NCBI GenBank assembly: GCA_035525785.1
Contig: DATLDQ010000093.1
Span: 42,255-106,254, forward strand
DNA: 64,000 nucleotides
Direction of reading: 5' to 3'
Source: CADEED01 sp035525785
Lineage (GTDB): Bacteria > Pseudomonadota > Gammaproteobacteria > Steroidobacterales > Steroidobacteraceae
A program made the translations under genes and the position numbers. The first letter of the stretch is position 1. Each line of letters opens with the position of its first letter. The notes beneath the pieces were generated by a model, which made no database searches, was not told the DNA's origin, and worked only from the letters and a program-made list of their open reading frames with translations. Positions 1 to 8,546 of this stretch are shown here, piece by piece.

Positions 1-1
1 G

Positions 2-172
2 CTGCCCACCTACTTCGTGGGTGCGCAGGAACACATGGCGTTGCGCGCGGAGGCCGAGCAGAAGCTCGGCGCCGCGTTCAACCTCAAGGAATACCACGAC
101 AAGCTGCTGTCGTATGGCTCGCCGCCGGTGCGCTACGTGCGCGCGCTGATGTTCGATCTGCCGGTCGACTAG
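2..172 (+). CDS. DUF885 family protein, C-terminal fragment
   Basis: Only the last 56 residues are in the window; the gene starts upstream. The reading frame starts at base 2 and stops at TAG 170-172. The tail (QKLGAAFNLKEYHDKLLSYG, then PVRYVRALM) matches the end of the complete DUF885 lipoprotein at 56699-58474 (NELGARFDVREFHSQVL), so this is a second DUF885 protein. The family is thought to contain zinc-dependent peptidase-like enzymes, but the catalytic part is outside the window. The stop abuts the stop of the convergent PGPGW gene. Confidence 0.75.
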   Translation: MPTYFVGAQEHMALRAEAEQKLGAAFNLKEYHDKLLSYGSPPVRYVRALMFDLPVD

Positions 173-469
173 TTAGGGTGCGTCGGGCGGGCTCTTCTTG
201 TTGGTGATGTTGCGCGCCACGGCTTCCGCCTTCGCCTTGGCCTTCTTGAGCCAGCTGCGTGCCCAGGCGAATTCGATACCGAGGATTGCCAGGCCGGCCG
301 GGATGACGACGAAGGCCGGGCCCGGCAGCACGATCAGGGCGATGCCGACCAGTAACACCGAACCGCCCACTATGCCGATGGCAATGCGCTTCGCGACCTT
401 GTAGGGCGCGTAGAGCGGATGCTTTTCGTCGAACACCAATAGAGACCTGATGACCGCGGCCGGGGGCAT
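173..469 (-). CDS. PGPGW-type small membrane protein
   Basis: A 98-residue protein with one long hydrophobic hairpin. Its centre reads VLPGPAFVVIPAGLAILGIE and is followed by FAWARSWLKKAKAKA, the pattern of the PGPGW transmembrane family (Pro-Gly-Pro between two membrane segments, then an aromatic/Trp-Ala stretch and a basic tail). The family's function is unknown; inner membrane location is inferred. I chose the ATG at 469. An upstream ATG at 508 in the same frame would overlap the ilvA stop and adds non-conserved residues. No clear Shine-Dalgarno sequence is visible. It lies 35 bp downstream of ilvA on the same strand and may be read from the ilvA transcript. Confidence 0.7.
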   Translation of the reverse strand: MPPAAVIRSLLVFDEKHPLYAPYKVAKRIAIGIVGGSVLLVGIALIVLPGPAFVVIPAGLAILGIEFAWARSWLKKAKAKAEAVARNITNKKSPPDAP

Positions 470-473
470 TCTA

Positions 474-498
474 CACAGACCGGAATGACCGGCCTGTG
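474..498 (-). terminator. Hairpin between ilvA and the PGPGW gene
   Basis: CACAGACCGG, loop AATGA, CCGGCCTGTG: ten-base arms with one mismatch, just after the ilvA stop and just before the chosen PGPGW start. There is no T-run on the minus strand, so it is either a weak terminator or an mRNA processing/stability hairpin that lowers expression of the next gene. Confidence 0.35.
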
Positions 499-504
499 TT
501 CCCC

Positions 505-2019
505 TCACCCGAGGAAAATCCGGTAGGCCGGATTGTTAGTCTCGTCGCTGTAGGAAAAGTGCAGGACGTTGAGGTGATCGAGGAAATCAGCGGTGTCGGA
601 AGGCGGCACGTCGATGCCCGCGAGCACGCGCCCGTAGTCGGAACCGTGGTTACGGTAGTGGAACAACGTTATGTTCCAGCGCGTGCCCACGGCCTGCAGG
701 AAGTTGAGCAGCGCGCCTTTGCGTTCGGGAAATTCGAAGCGATACAGTCGCTCGTTGGCGACGTTGCCGTTCACGTGACCGCCGACCATGTACCGCACGT
801 GCAGCTTCGCCATCTCGTTGTCGGTCATGTCGGTGACGCCATAGCCCGCGGCCTTGAACTTCGCGGTCATCTCGTCGCGTTCCTGCTTGTTGAGCACCGC
901 GAAGCCCACGAAGATCTGCGCGCGCTCTTTCGCGCCGTAGCGGTAGTTGAACTCGGTCACCGCGCGCTGCCCGAGAATCTCGCAGAACTTGAGGAAGCTG
1001 CCCGGCTGTTCGGGGATCTCCACGGCCAGCAGCGCCTCGCGCGCCTGGCCCACGTCGGAGCGTTCGGCCACGTAACGCAGCACGTCGAAGTTCATGTTGG
1101 CGCCGCTGTTCACGGCGACGATGCGCTTGCCTTCCCACGCGTGCAGCGCGCAGTACTTCTTGATGCCGGCCACCGCGAGCGCTCCGGCGCCTTCGACGAT
1201 GGAGCGTGTGTCCTCGAAGACGTCCTGGATGCCCGCGCAGATCTCGTCGGTGTCCACCAGCACGATCTCGTCGACGTGTTCGCGGCAGAGACGGAACGTC
1301 TCCTCACCCACTTTCCTGACCGCGACGCCGTCCGCAAAGATGCCGACGCGGTCGAGCACCACGCGCTTCTTGGCGCGCATGGAGTCGTGCATGGCCGCCG
1401 CGTCCACCGGCTCGACGCCGATGATCTTGATCTTGGGGTTGAGATACTTCGCGTACACGGCGATGCCGGAGATGAGCCCGCCGCCGCCCACGGGCACGAA
1501 GATGGCGTCCACCTCGTTGCGCGACTGGCGCATGATTTCCACGGCGACCGTGCCCTGGCCCGCGATCACGTCCGGATCGTCGAAGGGATGGACGAACGCG
1601 AGATTGCGCTCGCGAACGATCGACTGTGCATGCTCGTAGGCGCTGTCGTAGTCGTCCCCGTGCAGCACCACCTCGCCACCCAGGTCGCGCACCGCGTTCA
1701 CCTTGATGTTGGGCGTGGTCTGCGGCATCACGATCACGGCCGGGATGCCGCGGCGACGCGCGGCCAGCGCCACGCCTTGCGCATGGTTGCCCGCCGAGGC
1801 GCAGATGACGCCGCGCCTCGCCACCGACTCGGACAGGTGCGCGATCTTGTTGTAGGCGCCGCGCAGCTTGAACGAGAACACCGGCTGCAGGTCCTCGCGC
1901 TTCAGGAAGATGCTGTTGCCGACCCGGCGCGACAGGCGCGGCGCGGCTTCCAGCGGAGACTCCATGGCCACGTCATAGACGCGGGCGCGCAGGATGCGTT
2001 CGATGTAGTTGTCGGTCAT
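505..2019 (-). CDS. ilvA: Threonine ammonia-lyase, biosynthetic
   Basis: A 504-residue, full-length IlvA. It deaminates threonine to 2-oxobutanoate, the first committed step to isoleucine, in the cytoplasm with pyridoxal phosphate. The PLP lysine is in FSFKLRGAYN (Lys51), the phosphate-binding glycine loop is VPVGGGGLISG near residue 177, and SAGNHAQGVA is the substrate-binding loop. Residues from about 330 to 500 form two ACT-like regulatory domains (AVEIPEQPGSFLKF and FEFPERKGALLNFL), so isoleucine feedback inhibition is expected. It follows the FHA gene by 30 bp on the same strand. Other branched-chain genes (ilvB, ilvN, azlCD) lie 17-21 kb away in the window. Confidence 0.95.
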   Translation of the reverse strand: MTDNYIERILRARVYDVAMESPLEAAPRLSRRVGNSIFLKREDLQPVFSFKLRGAYNKIAHLSESVARRGVICASAGNHAQGVALAARRRGIPAVIVMPQTTPNIKVNAVRDLGGEVVLHGDDYDSAYEHAQSIVRERNLAFVHPFDDPDVIAGQGTVAVEIMRQSRNEVDAIFVPVGGGGLISGIAVYAKYLNPKIKIIGVEPVDAAAMHDSMRAKKRVVLDRVGIFADGVAVRKVGEETFRLCREHVDEIVLVDTDEICAGIQDVFEDTRSIVEGAGALAVAGIKKYCALHAWEGKRIVAVNSGANMNFDVLRYVAERSDVGQAREALLAVEIPEQPGSFLKFCEILGQRAVTEFNYRYGAKERAQIFVGFAVLNKQERDEMTAKFKAAGYGVTDMTDNEMAKLHVRYMVGGHVNGNVANERLYRFEFPERKGALLNFLQAVGTRWNITLFHYRNHGSDYGRVLAGIDVPPSDTADFLDHLNVLHFSYSDETNNPAYRIFLG

Positions 2020-2049
2020 AGGGACCGACAGTGTATCAGCGAGTGAAAG

Positions 2050-3603
2050 CTAGTCGCGGACCGTGTAGCGGAACTGCGTCTTGCCGATGGTGACCTTGTC
2101 GCCGGTGTTCAGCACCTGGCGGTTCACGCGCTTGCCGTTCACGAACACGCCGTTGGTGCTGTTCAGGTCCTCGATCGAGGTATTCACCGGACCGGCCAGC
2201 AGCACCGCGTGGTAGCGGCTGATGTGCTTGGTATCGAGCACGATCTCGTTGTCCGGGCCGCGGCCGATGCGCGTGCGGCGGCCGAGCACGTGTACGAAAT
2301 CGGTGTTGCCATCGGTGCGGATCAGCACGCGCGCCGGCCCTTCGAGCGCGGCTTCCTCGCCGGTCTGCGCGCCGGTATCGAGCGTCGACGAGAAACGATG
2401 CTGCTGCAGGTCCGTCTCCAGCTGCTGGATGCGGCTGTCCCGCTGCAGGATGGACCGCTGGCTCTCGGCGATGACCGCGCGCCACTCCTCGACCGTGACG
2501 CTGGCTTCCGCGAGTTTGCTCGACTTGTCGCCGAGGTCGTTCTCGAGCTGCCGGATGCTCTCCTCGGCGACCTGGAGATCGTCGTCCATCTCGCGCACGC
2601 GGGCTCGGGCGAGCTCGAGCTCGGCCTTCAGCTCGCGCAGCTTTTCGTCGCGCGCCGCGATGTCCTCGTGCAGCCTCGGCACATTGGGATCGATGGATGC
2701 CAGCGCGTCGGTGAGCCGGTTGCCCAACAGCGCCTCGCGCTGTTGTCGTGCGGCCAGGTCGGCCTCGAGCATCGATATGTGCGAATTGCGGCGTGCCACG
2801 GTGGCGCGCAGGTTCATGCCGTCGCAGTCCAGCGTTTCGCAGCGAGCTTCGCTGTCGGCGAGCCGCGAGCGGGTCTGGCGCAGGACCTCGGCCTGGTCGG
2901 CCAGTTGTTTCTCGAGGGCCGCGATGCGGTCACCGCGCGCGAAGTACGAGTCGGCGAGTTCGGCCTGATCCGTGCGCTGCACGTCCAGCCGTTCCTTGGA
3001 AGTGGCCAGCGCCTCGAGGTGCGCCGCCAGCTGCTCGCGCAATTGCGCGCATTCGGCGTTGGCACGCGCGATGGCGACGGAGCGCTCGGCGTCGGCGATG
3101 CGCGCGCGTTCATCGAGCTCCGTGATGCGGCGCTCGGCATTGGCCAATGCGCCGCGCAGCTCTTCGATCAACGGCGGCGATGGCGGCAGCACGATGGCCG
3201 CGGGGGCGGGAGCGGGAGCGGCCTGTGCCGGGGCCGGCGTCACGACCTTGTTAGGGGCGCGCGGGGCCTTGGCGGTTTTCGGCGGATCGGTCTTGGCGTG
3301 CCTGGCTGGGCTCGCGGTCTTGCCGAGCAGCATCGCCGGCATCTCGTGCGTGCCGCTGTGGTCGAGATCGTAGGCGGGGACGGCCTTGGTCAGCGTCGGA
3401 ATCGAATCCGCCTTCACGGCCGGCATTTCGGTGGTGGCGTCACCGGTCTTGAAGGTGTCGCTGGGCAGCACCCAGGTGTCGGTATGAGCAACCGTCTCTT
3501 CATCCCTGAGCGTCGATTCGTAGGCGGCGACATCGAGGACGGGCAATTCTGCCGTCGCCTCGTTGTCCACTTCGGACGAAGGCGCGCTGTTCACCGTTGC
3601 CAT
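2050..3603 (-). CDS. FHA domain protein with long coiled coil
   Basis: A 517-residue protein in three parts. Residues 1-135 are low-complexity, rich in Ala, Pro, Thr and Lys. Residues about 140-395 are a heptad-rich coiled coil. Residues about 425-515 are a forkhead-associated domain with the expected conserved residues (TRIGRGPDNEIVLD, HISRYHAVL, LNSTNGVFVNGKRV). FHA domains bind phosphothreonine peptides, so this is probably a scaffold in Ser/Thr kinase signalling. No kinase gene is present in the window. No signal peptide or membrane segment is visible. It is the first gene of the strand run FHA, ilvA, PGPGW. Confidence 0.85.
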   Translation of the reverse strand: MATVNSAPSSEVDNEATAELPVLDVAAYESTLRDEETVAHTDTWVLPSDTFKTGDATTEMPAVKADSIPTLTKAVPAYDLDHSGTHEMPAMLLGKTASPARHAKTDPPKTAKAPRAPNKVVTPAPAQAAPAPAPAAIVLPPSPPLIEELRGALANAERRITELDERARIADAERSVAIARANAECAQLREQLAAHLEALATSKERLDVQRTDQAELADSYFARGDRIAALEKQLADQAEVLRQTRSRLADSEARCETLDCDGMNLRATVARRNSHISMLEADLAARQQREALLGNRLTDALASIDPNVPRLHEDIAARDEKLRELKAELELARARVREMDDDLQVAEESIRQLENDLGDKSSKLAEASVTVEEWRAVIAESQRSILQRDSRIQQLETDLQQHRFSSTLDTGAQTGEEAALEGPARVLIRTDGNTDFVHVLGRRTRIGRGPDNEIVLDTKHISRYHAVLLAGPVNTSIEDLNSTNGVFVNGKRVNRQVLNTGDKVTIGKTQFRYTVRD

Positions 3604-3777
3604 GAAACTGGATCCCCAGGAATTCTTTGCCCGGGATTTTAGCTCCCGACCCGGGCGGCCGGGCTGAAGACTTTGCGCGCCCGGTGCGAAATGCGAAGGC
3701 GCTTCTCATTTCTGTCAAATGTCGCCCCGCTTCCCCAGTTGGGGCCCCGGCGCGCGTCTTGCGATATCGTGGCGTCC

Positions 3778-4338
3778 ATGAATCAGGCAAAGCTCCAGCA
3801 AGCCGACCCGCCGCGACTGCGCCGGGCCTACTTCGAAAGCCGGCATGGACAGCTGCACGTGCACAACGCCATCCCGGTGGGCGGCGGCTTCGACGAGCTG
3901 ACTACACTCATCTGCCTGCATGGCACGGGCAGCACCGGGCGGATATTCCTCGAAACTTCGAAACGCCTGGGACGGACCCGTTCCATCTACAGCCCCGACC
4001 TTCCCGGTTGCGGTGAATCCGATGGCTCCGGCGATGCCATGTCGGCAAGCGCCTACGCCGAGGCCATCGCCGACTTCCTCGATTCCATGCGCTTCCGCCA
4101 GGTGGACTTGTTAGGCGTGGGCACCGGGGCGGCGGTCGCCGTCGAAATAGCCGTGCTGCGGCCGAAGATGGCGCGCAAGGTGGCACTGCTCGGCATGATC
4201 CAGCCCGAAGGGTGGCAGCCGGGCACCCGCCTGCCGATGATCAAACTACCGGTGCTCGACGTCCATGCCGCCACGCCGCAGCACGTGCAGCAGGCCGAGG
4301 GCAGGCTCGTGTCGCAGCTGCTCGAATTCTTCGACTGA
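3778..4338 (+). CDS. Minimal alpha/beta hydrolase-fold protein lacking the nucleophile
   Basis: A 186-residue alpha/beta hydrolase relative, much shorter than the usual 260-300. Recognisable are the oxyanion loop (LICLHGTGS), the SPDLPGCGESD strand-loop and the nucleophile elbow region. There the usual G-x-S-x-G is GVGTG (LLGVGTGAAVAVEIA), so the catalytic Ser is replaced by Gly. The lid and most of the C-terminal Asp/His region are also missing; the protein ends soon after with an amphipathic helix. It is therefore likely a non-catalytic or binding protein, or a decayed gene whose frame is still open. I chose ATG 3778; an in-frame ATG at 3673 adds 35 non-conserved residues. It is divergent from the FHA gene and convergent with the GNAT gene. 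Confidence 0.65.
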   Translation: MNQAKLQQADPPRLRRAYFESRHGQLHVHNAIPVGGGFDELTTLICLHGTGSTGRIFLETSKRLGRTRSIYSPDLPGCGESDGSGDAMSASAYAEAIADFLDSMRFRQVDLLGVGTGAAVAVEIAVLRPKMARKVALLGMIQPEGWQPGTRLPMIKLPVLDVHAATPQHVQQAEGRLVSQLLEFFD

Positions 4339-4343
4339 AGACC

Positions 4344-5063
4344 TCACGATCGCGCATGCACGAACGGCGCGGTGAGCTCGGAGAATTTCAGTTTCTGGTT
4401 GCCGGCGGCGTCGAAGTTCGCGGGCTCGAGCCAGCGTAGATAGGCAGCCTTCAGGCCCGCCTCCCAGTCCCGGTCGATGATCGCGAACCAGCAGGTGTCG
4501 CGATTGCGATCCTTGTAGACGATGGCCTGGCGGAACATCCCCTCGTAGGTGAAACCATAGCGCACGGCGGCGGCGCGCGAGGGCAGATTGCAGCTGTCGC
4601 ATTTCCACTCGAAGCGCCGGTAGCCGAGTCCGAAGGCGTTCGAGATGAAGAGGTACATGGCCTCGGTAGCAGCGCGCGTGCGCGCCAGCCGCGGCGTGTA
4701 ATGGATGTGTCCGATCTCGATGACGCCATTCTTCGGGTCGATGCGCAGGTATGCCGCGGACCCGACGGCCTTGCCAGCGACGACGATGGCGTAGAACTGC
4801 GGATCCCGCGACGACTCGACGCTGGTGATCCACTTCTCGAAAGCGGCGAAGTCCGCGAACGGACCGTTGTACGAATAGGTCCAGCGCGAGCCCGCCGTGT
4901 CCTCGGACTGCGCCTCCCACAGATCGCGCGCGTGGCGCGAAGCTTGCAAAGGCTCGAGGCGGCAGAACGTGCCCGCGAGCGTGGCATGCGGCGGAAATGG
5001 CGGTGCCGTCCAGCCGGGCAGCGCGAAACCAATGGGCTGGCCGAGTTCGTTGGTGCGATTCAT
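4344..5063 (-). CDS. GNAT family N-acetyltransferase
   Basis: A 239-residue RimJ/RimL-like GNAT enzyme, expected to transfer an acetyl group from acetyl-CoA to an amine, often a protein N-terminus or small molecule. Visible are the opening CRLEPLQASRHARDLW, the central strand IEIGHIHYTPRLARTRAATE holding the acetyl-CoA loop, and the closing AAAVRYGFTYEGMFRQAIVY. The closest pattern is the subgroup in which an N-terminal segment (about 20 residues, GFALPGWTAPPFP) precedes the fold. The substrate cannot be read from sequence. It is divergent from the S9 peptidase gene, with 140 bp between start codons. Confidence 0.85.
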   Translation of the reverse strand: MNRTNELGQPIGFALPGWTAPPFPPHATLAGTFCRLEPLQASRHARDLWEAQSEDTAGSRWTYSYNGPFADFAAFEKWITSVESSRDPQFYAIVVAGKAVGSAAYLRIDPKNGVIEIGHIHYTPRLARTRAATEAMYLFISNAFGLGYRRFEWKCDSCNLPSRAAAVRYGFTYEGMFRQAIVYKDRNRDTCWFAIIDRDWEAGLKAAYLRWLEPANFDAAGNQKLKFSELTAPFVHARS

Positions 5064-5203
5064 GCAGTCGATTCTCGCATCGCCGGACGCCGAGACGAAG
5101 GTACACCACGTTCAAATGAGCAATACAAAGCTTGCCTCGACAAATTGCCGGTCGGCAGAATCGAGCCAATAGCGCGCACGCGCAAGAACCTCCTGGGGAT
5201 TCC

Positions 5204-7321
5204 ATGCTTCGACACCTGACCATGCGACGGCAGACCATGCCGCGGAAGACAATAGTTGCCGCGGCCCTCGCAACCTTGTTTGCCGGCGCCGCCCTCGCAC
5301 AAGCAACCACGCAGACCCCGCCGGCGACGCCTGACAACCCTCGCCTGCTCACCGCCGAGAAGATGTGGGCGCTCAAGCGACTCGGCGATCCGGCGATCAC
5401 GCCTGACGGCCGCCTGGCCATCGTGCCGGTCACCACGTTCGACATCGCGGAGAACAAGGGACTCACCGATCTGTGGATGGTCCCCGTGGCGGGTCCGAAC
5501 TCCGGCCAGCAGGCTCGGCAGCTCACGAGCGACAAGGCCAGCGACAACCAGCCCACGGTGAGCCCGGACGGCAAGTGGATAGCCTTCGTGTCCAAGCGCG
5601 GCGACGACACCGAAAGCCAGGTCTACGTGATCCCCGTGGATGGCGGCGAAGCGCGCCGCGTCACCAGCATCCCCACGGGCGCGTCGGTACCGAAGTGGTT
5701 CCCGGACAGCAAGCACATCGCGTTCGTCAGCGAGATCTGGACCGATCTCGTGCGCTGGGAGGACCAGGCCGCGCGCAAGAAAGAACGCGCGGACTCGAAG
5801 ATGACCGCAAAGGTATGGACCAAGGCGCCCATCTCGTACTTCGATCATTACCTCGACGATCGCGAGCCGCATCTCTTCTCGATCGCCGTCGATGGCGGCG
5901 ACGTCACCGCGATCACTCGCATGTCGGGCTTCCACCTGTCGAAGGCGGAGGTCGACTCGTATTCTTATGACATCTCGCCGGATGGGCTCGAGGTCGCTTT
6001 CGCGGCCAATGTCGACGACACCGGCATCGACGGCAACTTCGACGTGATCCTGGTCGAGGCGTGTGGCTGCAAGCCGCCGCGTAATATCACCGAGGCGAGC
6101 AAGAGCGACGACGGCGCGCCGCGCTACAGCCCCGACGGCCGTCGTCTCGCATTCACGCAGCAGCGCCTCAAGGGCTTCTACGCGGATCGCGAACGTCTCA
6201 TGGTGTACGACCGCAAGGCCCGCACCACCGTCGGCATCACCGAGAACTGGGATCGAAGCGCGGAGGGTCTCGTCTGGGAGCGCGATTCGCGCAGCCTGCT
6301 CGGCGCCATCGATGACGCGGGCGCGCGTCGCGTGTATCGCTTCCGTCTCGACGGCGGCGTGCCGGCTCCGGTGACGCGCGGCGCGACCTTCGGCGCGCTG
6401 GCGCTGGCCAACAATGGCAAGGCGCTGGTAGCGATCCGGCAGACCTTCGTCGAGCCGCCGACGCTGGTCGCGCTCGACGCGAGAAACGGCTCGGCCACCA
6501 AGCTCACGACGTTCAACGACGCGGCGCTCGCCGGCATCGACCAGGGTAGATACGAAAGCATCACCTACAAGGGCGCGCGCAACGATGACATCCAGATGTG
6601 GGTGTTCTATCCACCCGGGTTCGATCCCGCGAAGAAATACCCCTCGCTGATGCTGCTGCACGGCGGCCCGCACAGCGCCATCACCGACGCCGTGCAGTGG
6701 CGCTGGAACGCGCAGGTATTCGCGGCGTGGGGATACGTGGTGACATGGCACAACTTCCACGGCTCGAGCGGCTGGGGCAATGACTTCGCGGATTCGATCA
6801 ATCCCGACCGCATCACCTTGCCGTATGAAGACACCATCAAGGGGGCGGAGTGGCTCAAGAGCAAACCGTTCATCGACGGTGACCGCATGGCGGCCGCGGG
6901 CGGCAGCTACGGCGGCTTCCTCGCCACCACCTTGCTGGGCCGCGAGCACCCGTTCAAGACGCTGGTGGCGCACGCCGCGGTGTACAACAGCTTCACGCAG
7001 ATCGCCGCCGACTATGGCGCGGAGAAGGAACGTTTCTTCGATTACTGGGACAAGCCCGAAGAGTTCATGAAGTACTCGCCGCATGCGTCGGCGGCAAACT
7101 TCAAGACCCCGACCCTCATCATCCACAACCTCAACGACCTGCGCGTCCCCGTGAACCACGGCGTCGAGCTGTTCAACACGCTGCAGAAACGCGGCGTGGC
7201 GTCGAAGCTCGTATATTTTCCCGACGAGAACCACTGGGTGTTGAAGCCCCAGAATTCGCTGTTCTGGTACAAGACGGTGCGTGAGTGGTTGGCGCGCTAC
7301 GCCGCGCCCGGCGCGAAATGA
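5204..7321 (+). CDS. Secreted S9 family prolyl oligopeptidase-like peptidase
   Basis: A 705-residue serine peptidase of family S9 (acylaminoacyl-peptidase type). An N-terminal signal peptide ends near GAALAQA, so it is probably periplasmic. A beta-propeller (about residues 40-430, repeats such as VSPDGKWIAFVS and YSPDGRRLAF) precedes the alpha/beta hydrolase domain. The catalytic triad is visible: Ser568 in GGSYGGF, Asp645 in HNLNDLRVP and His677 in DENHWV. The ATG at 5204 is preceded by TGGGGAT at a good distance; a longer TTG-started frame from 5132 has no support. The epimerase gene follows after 14 bp and is likely co-transcribed. Confidence 0.92.
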   Translation: MLRHLTMRRQTMPRKTIVAAALATLFAGAALAQATTQTPPATPDNPRLLTAEKMWALKRLGDPAITPDGRLAIVPVTTFDIAENKGLTDLWMVPVAGPNSGQQARQLTSDKASDNQPTVSPDGKWIAFVSKRGDDTESQVYVIPVDGGEARRVTSIPTGASVPKWFPDSKHIAFVSEIWTDLVRWEDQAARKKERADSKMTAKVWTKAPISYFDHYLDDREPHLFSIAVDGGDVTAITRMSGFHLSKAEVDSYSYDISPDGLEVAFAANVDDTGIDGNFDVILVEACGCKPPRNITEASKSDDGAPRYSPDGRRLAFTQQRLKGFYADRERLMVYDRKARTTVGITENWDRSAEGLVWERDSRSLLGAIDDAGARRVYRFRLDGGVPAPVTRGATFGALALANNGKALVAIRQTFVEPPTLVALDARNGSATKLTTFNDAALAGIDQGRYESITYKGARNDDIQMWVFYPPGFDPAKKYPSLMLLHGGPHSAITDAVQWRWNAQVFAAWGYVVTWHNFHGSSGWGNDFADSINPDRITLPYEDTIKGAEWLKSKPFIDGDRMAAAGGSYGGFLATTLLGREHPFKTLVAHAAVYNSFTQIAADYGAEKERFFDYWDKPEEFMKYSPHASAANFKTPTLIIHNLNDLRVPVNHGVELFNTLQKRGVASKLVYFPDENHWVLKPQNSLFWYKTVREWLARYAAPGAK

Positions 7322-7335
7322 GAACGGAGAGTCAC

Positions 7336-8451
7336 ATGAACACCAAGCTCAAACGCCGCACCCTGTTGTCCCTCGCCGCTGCCGGCGCGCTGGCGCAGCT
7401 CACCCCGGCCTGGGCCGTGAAGAGGCCCAAGCCCATGCGCATCCTCATTCTCGGCGGCACCCGGTTCATCGGTTTGCACATGGCGGCACTGGCGCTCGAG
7501 CGCGGGCACCAGCTCACGTTCTTCAACCGCGGCAAGACGCACACCGATCGCTACCCCGAGATCGAGCGCATCAAGGGCGACCGCAACGGCGAGCTCGATG
7601 GGCTCAAGGGCCGGGAGTGGGATGCCGTCATCGACAATTCGGGTTACGTGCCACGACACGTCAAGCTGTCAGCCGAGCTGCTCGCGCCGCACGTGAAGCA
7701 GTACGTGTTCACCTCGTCGATTTCGGTGTACCCGGATTTCAGCGCGCCGCGCGATGAGTCGTCGCCGGTGGGCAAGCTCGCGGACGAGACCATCGAGAAG
7801 GTGGATGGCGAAACCTACGGCCCGCTGAAGGCGCTGAGCGAGCAGGCCGCGCAGCGCGCGGTACCGGGCCGCACCTGCGTGATCCGCCCCGGCCTCATCG
7901 TCGGCCCCGACGACAACACCGACCGCTTCACGTACTGGCCCGCGCGCGCCGCGCGCGGCGGCGAATTCATCGCGCCGGGCTCGCCGAAGGATCCGTTCCA
8001 GGTCATCGACGCGCGCGACCTCGCGGCCTTCGTCATCAACGCCGTGGAGAACAACCACGTCGGCGTCTACAACCTGGTCTCGAACGTCAACGAGTTCAAG
8101 TTCGGCGACCTCACCGATGCGTGCATCGCCGCGGCCAACAAGCAGGCGAGCCCCAAGGACAAGCCGCGCGCCGTCTATCTACCCACGGCGTTCCTCGAGG
8201 AGCAGAAGGTGGAACCGTGGAGCGAGATGCCGGTGTGGCTCCCGGCCAAGGGCGACGAGGCCGCGTTCGCGGGCACCAGCAACCGGGCTGCGGTGGCGAA
8301 GGGACTGAAGATCACGCCGCTCAGGAAGACGGTGAACGACACCATGGCCTGGCACCTGGCGCGGCCCGCCGAGGAACGCGAAAAGCTCAAGTCCGGCATC
8401 GCCGCCGACAAGGAAGCCACGGTGCTCGCGGCCTGGAAGGCCAGGGGCTAG
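7336..8451 (+). CDS. Exported NAD-dependent epimerase/dehydratase family protein
   Basis: A 371-residue extended short-chain dehydrogenase. The NAD(P)-binding loop is GGTRFIG near residue 40, the SSISVYPDF strand carries the catalytic Ser/Thr region, and YGPLK is the YxxxK pair. The N-terminus (KLKRRTLLSLAAAGALAQL, ending TPAWA) looks like a twin-arginine signal, which fits export of a folded NAD-binding protein. It is typical of the atypical SDR group related to plant CSP41-like proteins; the substrate is unknown. ATG 7336 has GGAGA five bases upstream. The gene directly follows the S9 peptidase and probably shares its transcript. Confidence 0.82.
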   Translation: MNTKLKRRTLLSLAAAGALAQLTPAWAVKRPKPMRILILGGTRFIGLHMAALALERGHQLTFFNRGKTHTDRYPEIERIKGDRNGELDGLKGREWDAVIDNSGYVPRHVKLSAELLAPHVKQYVFTSSISVYPDFSAPRDESSPVGKLADETIEKVDGETYGPLKALSEQAAQRAVPGRTCVIRPGLIVGPDDNTDRFTYWPARAARGGEFIAPGSPKDPFQVIDARDLAAFVINAVENNHVGVYNLVSNVNEFKFGDLTDACIAAANKQASPKDKPRAVYLPTAFLEEQKVEPWSEMPVWLPAKGDEAAFAGTSNRAAVAKGLKITPLRKTVNDTMAWHLARPAEEREKLKSGIAADKEATVLAAWKARG

Positions 8452-8546
8452 TTCCCCTTCATACCTCGACAGAACAAATACAAATATGCAACCCCGCCGG
8501 CGGTAGTCTCCAGCACCGTCCGCGGGGCCAGGAGAGGGCTTAGGTC

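Noticed and set aside
496..2046. Long plus-strand open frame of about 500 codons opposite ilvA
   Set aside because: It is the antisense shadow of ilvA in high-GC DNA: His/Arg/Val-rich with no family motifs.
5060..7234. 724-codon minus-strand frame opposite the S9 peptidase
   Set aside because: Composition (Arg, Val, Asp, His) and lack of domains mark it as an antisense shadow; the plus-strand gene has a full catalytic triad.
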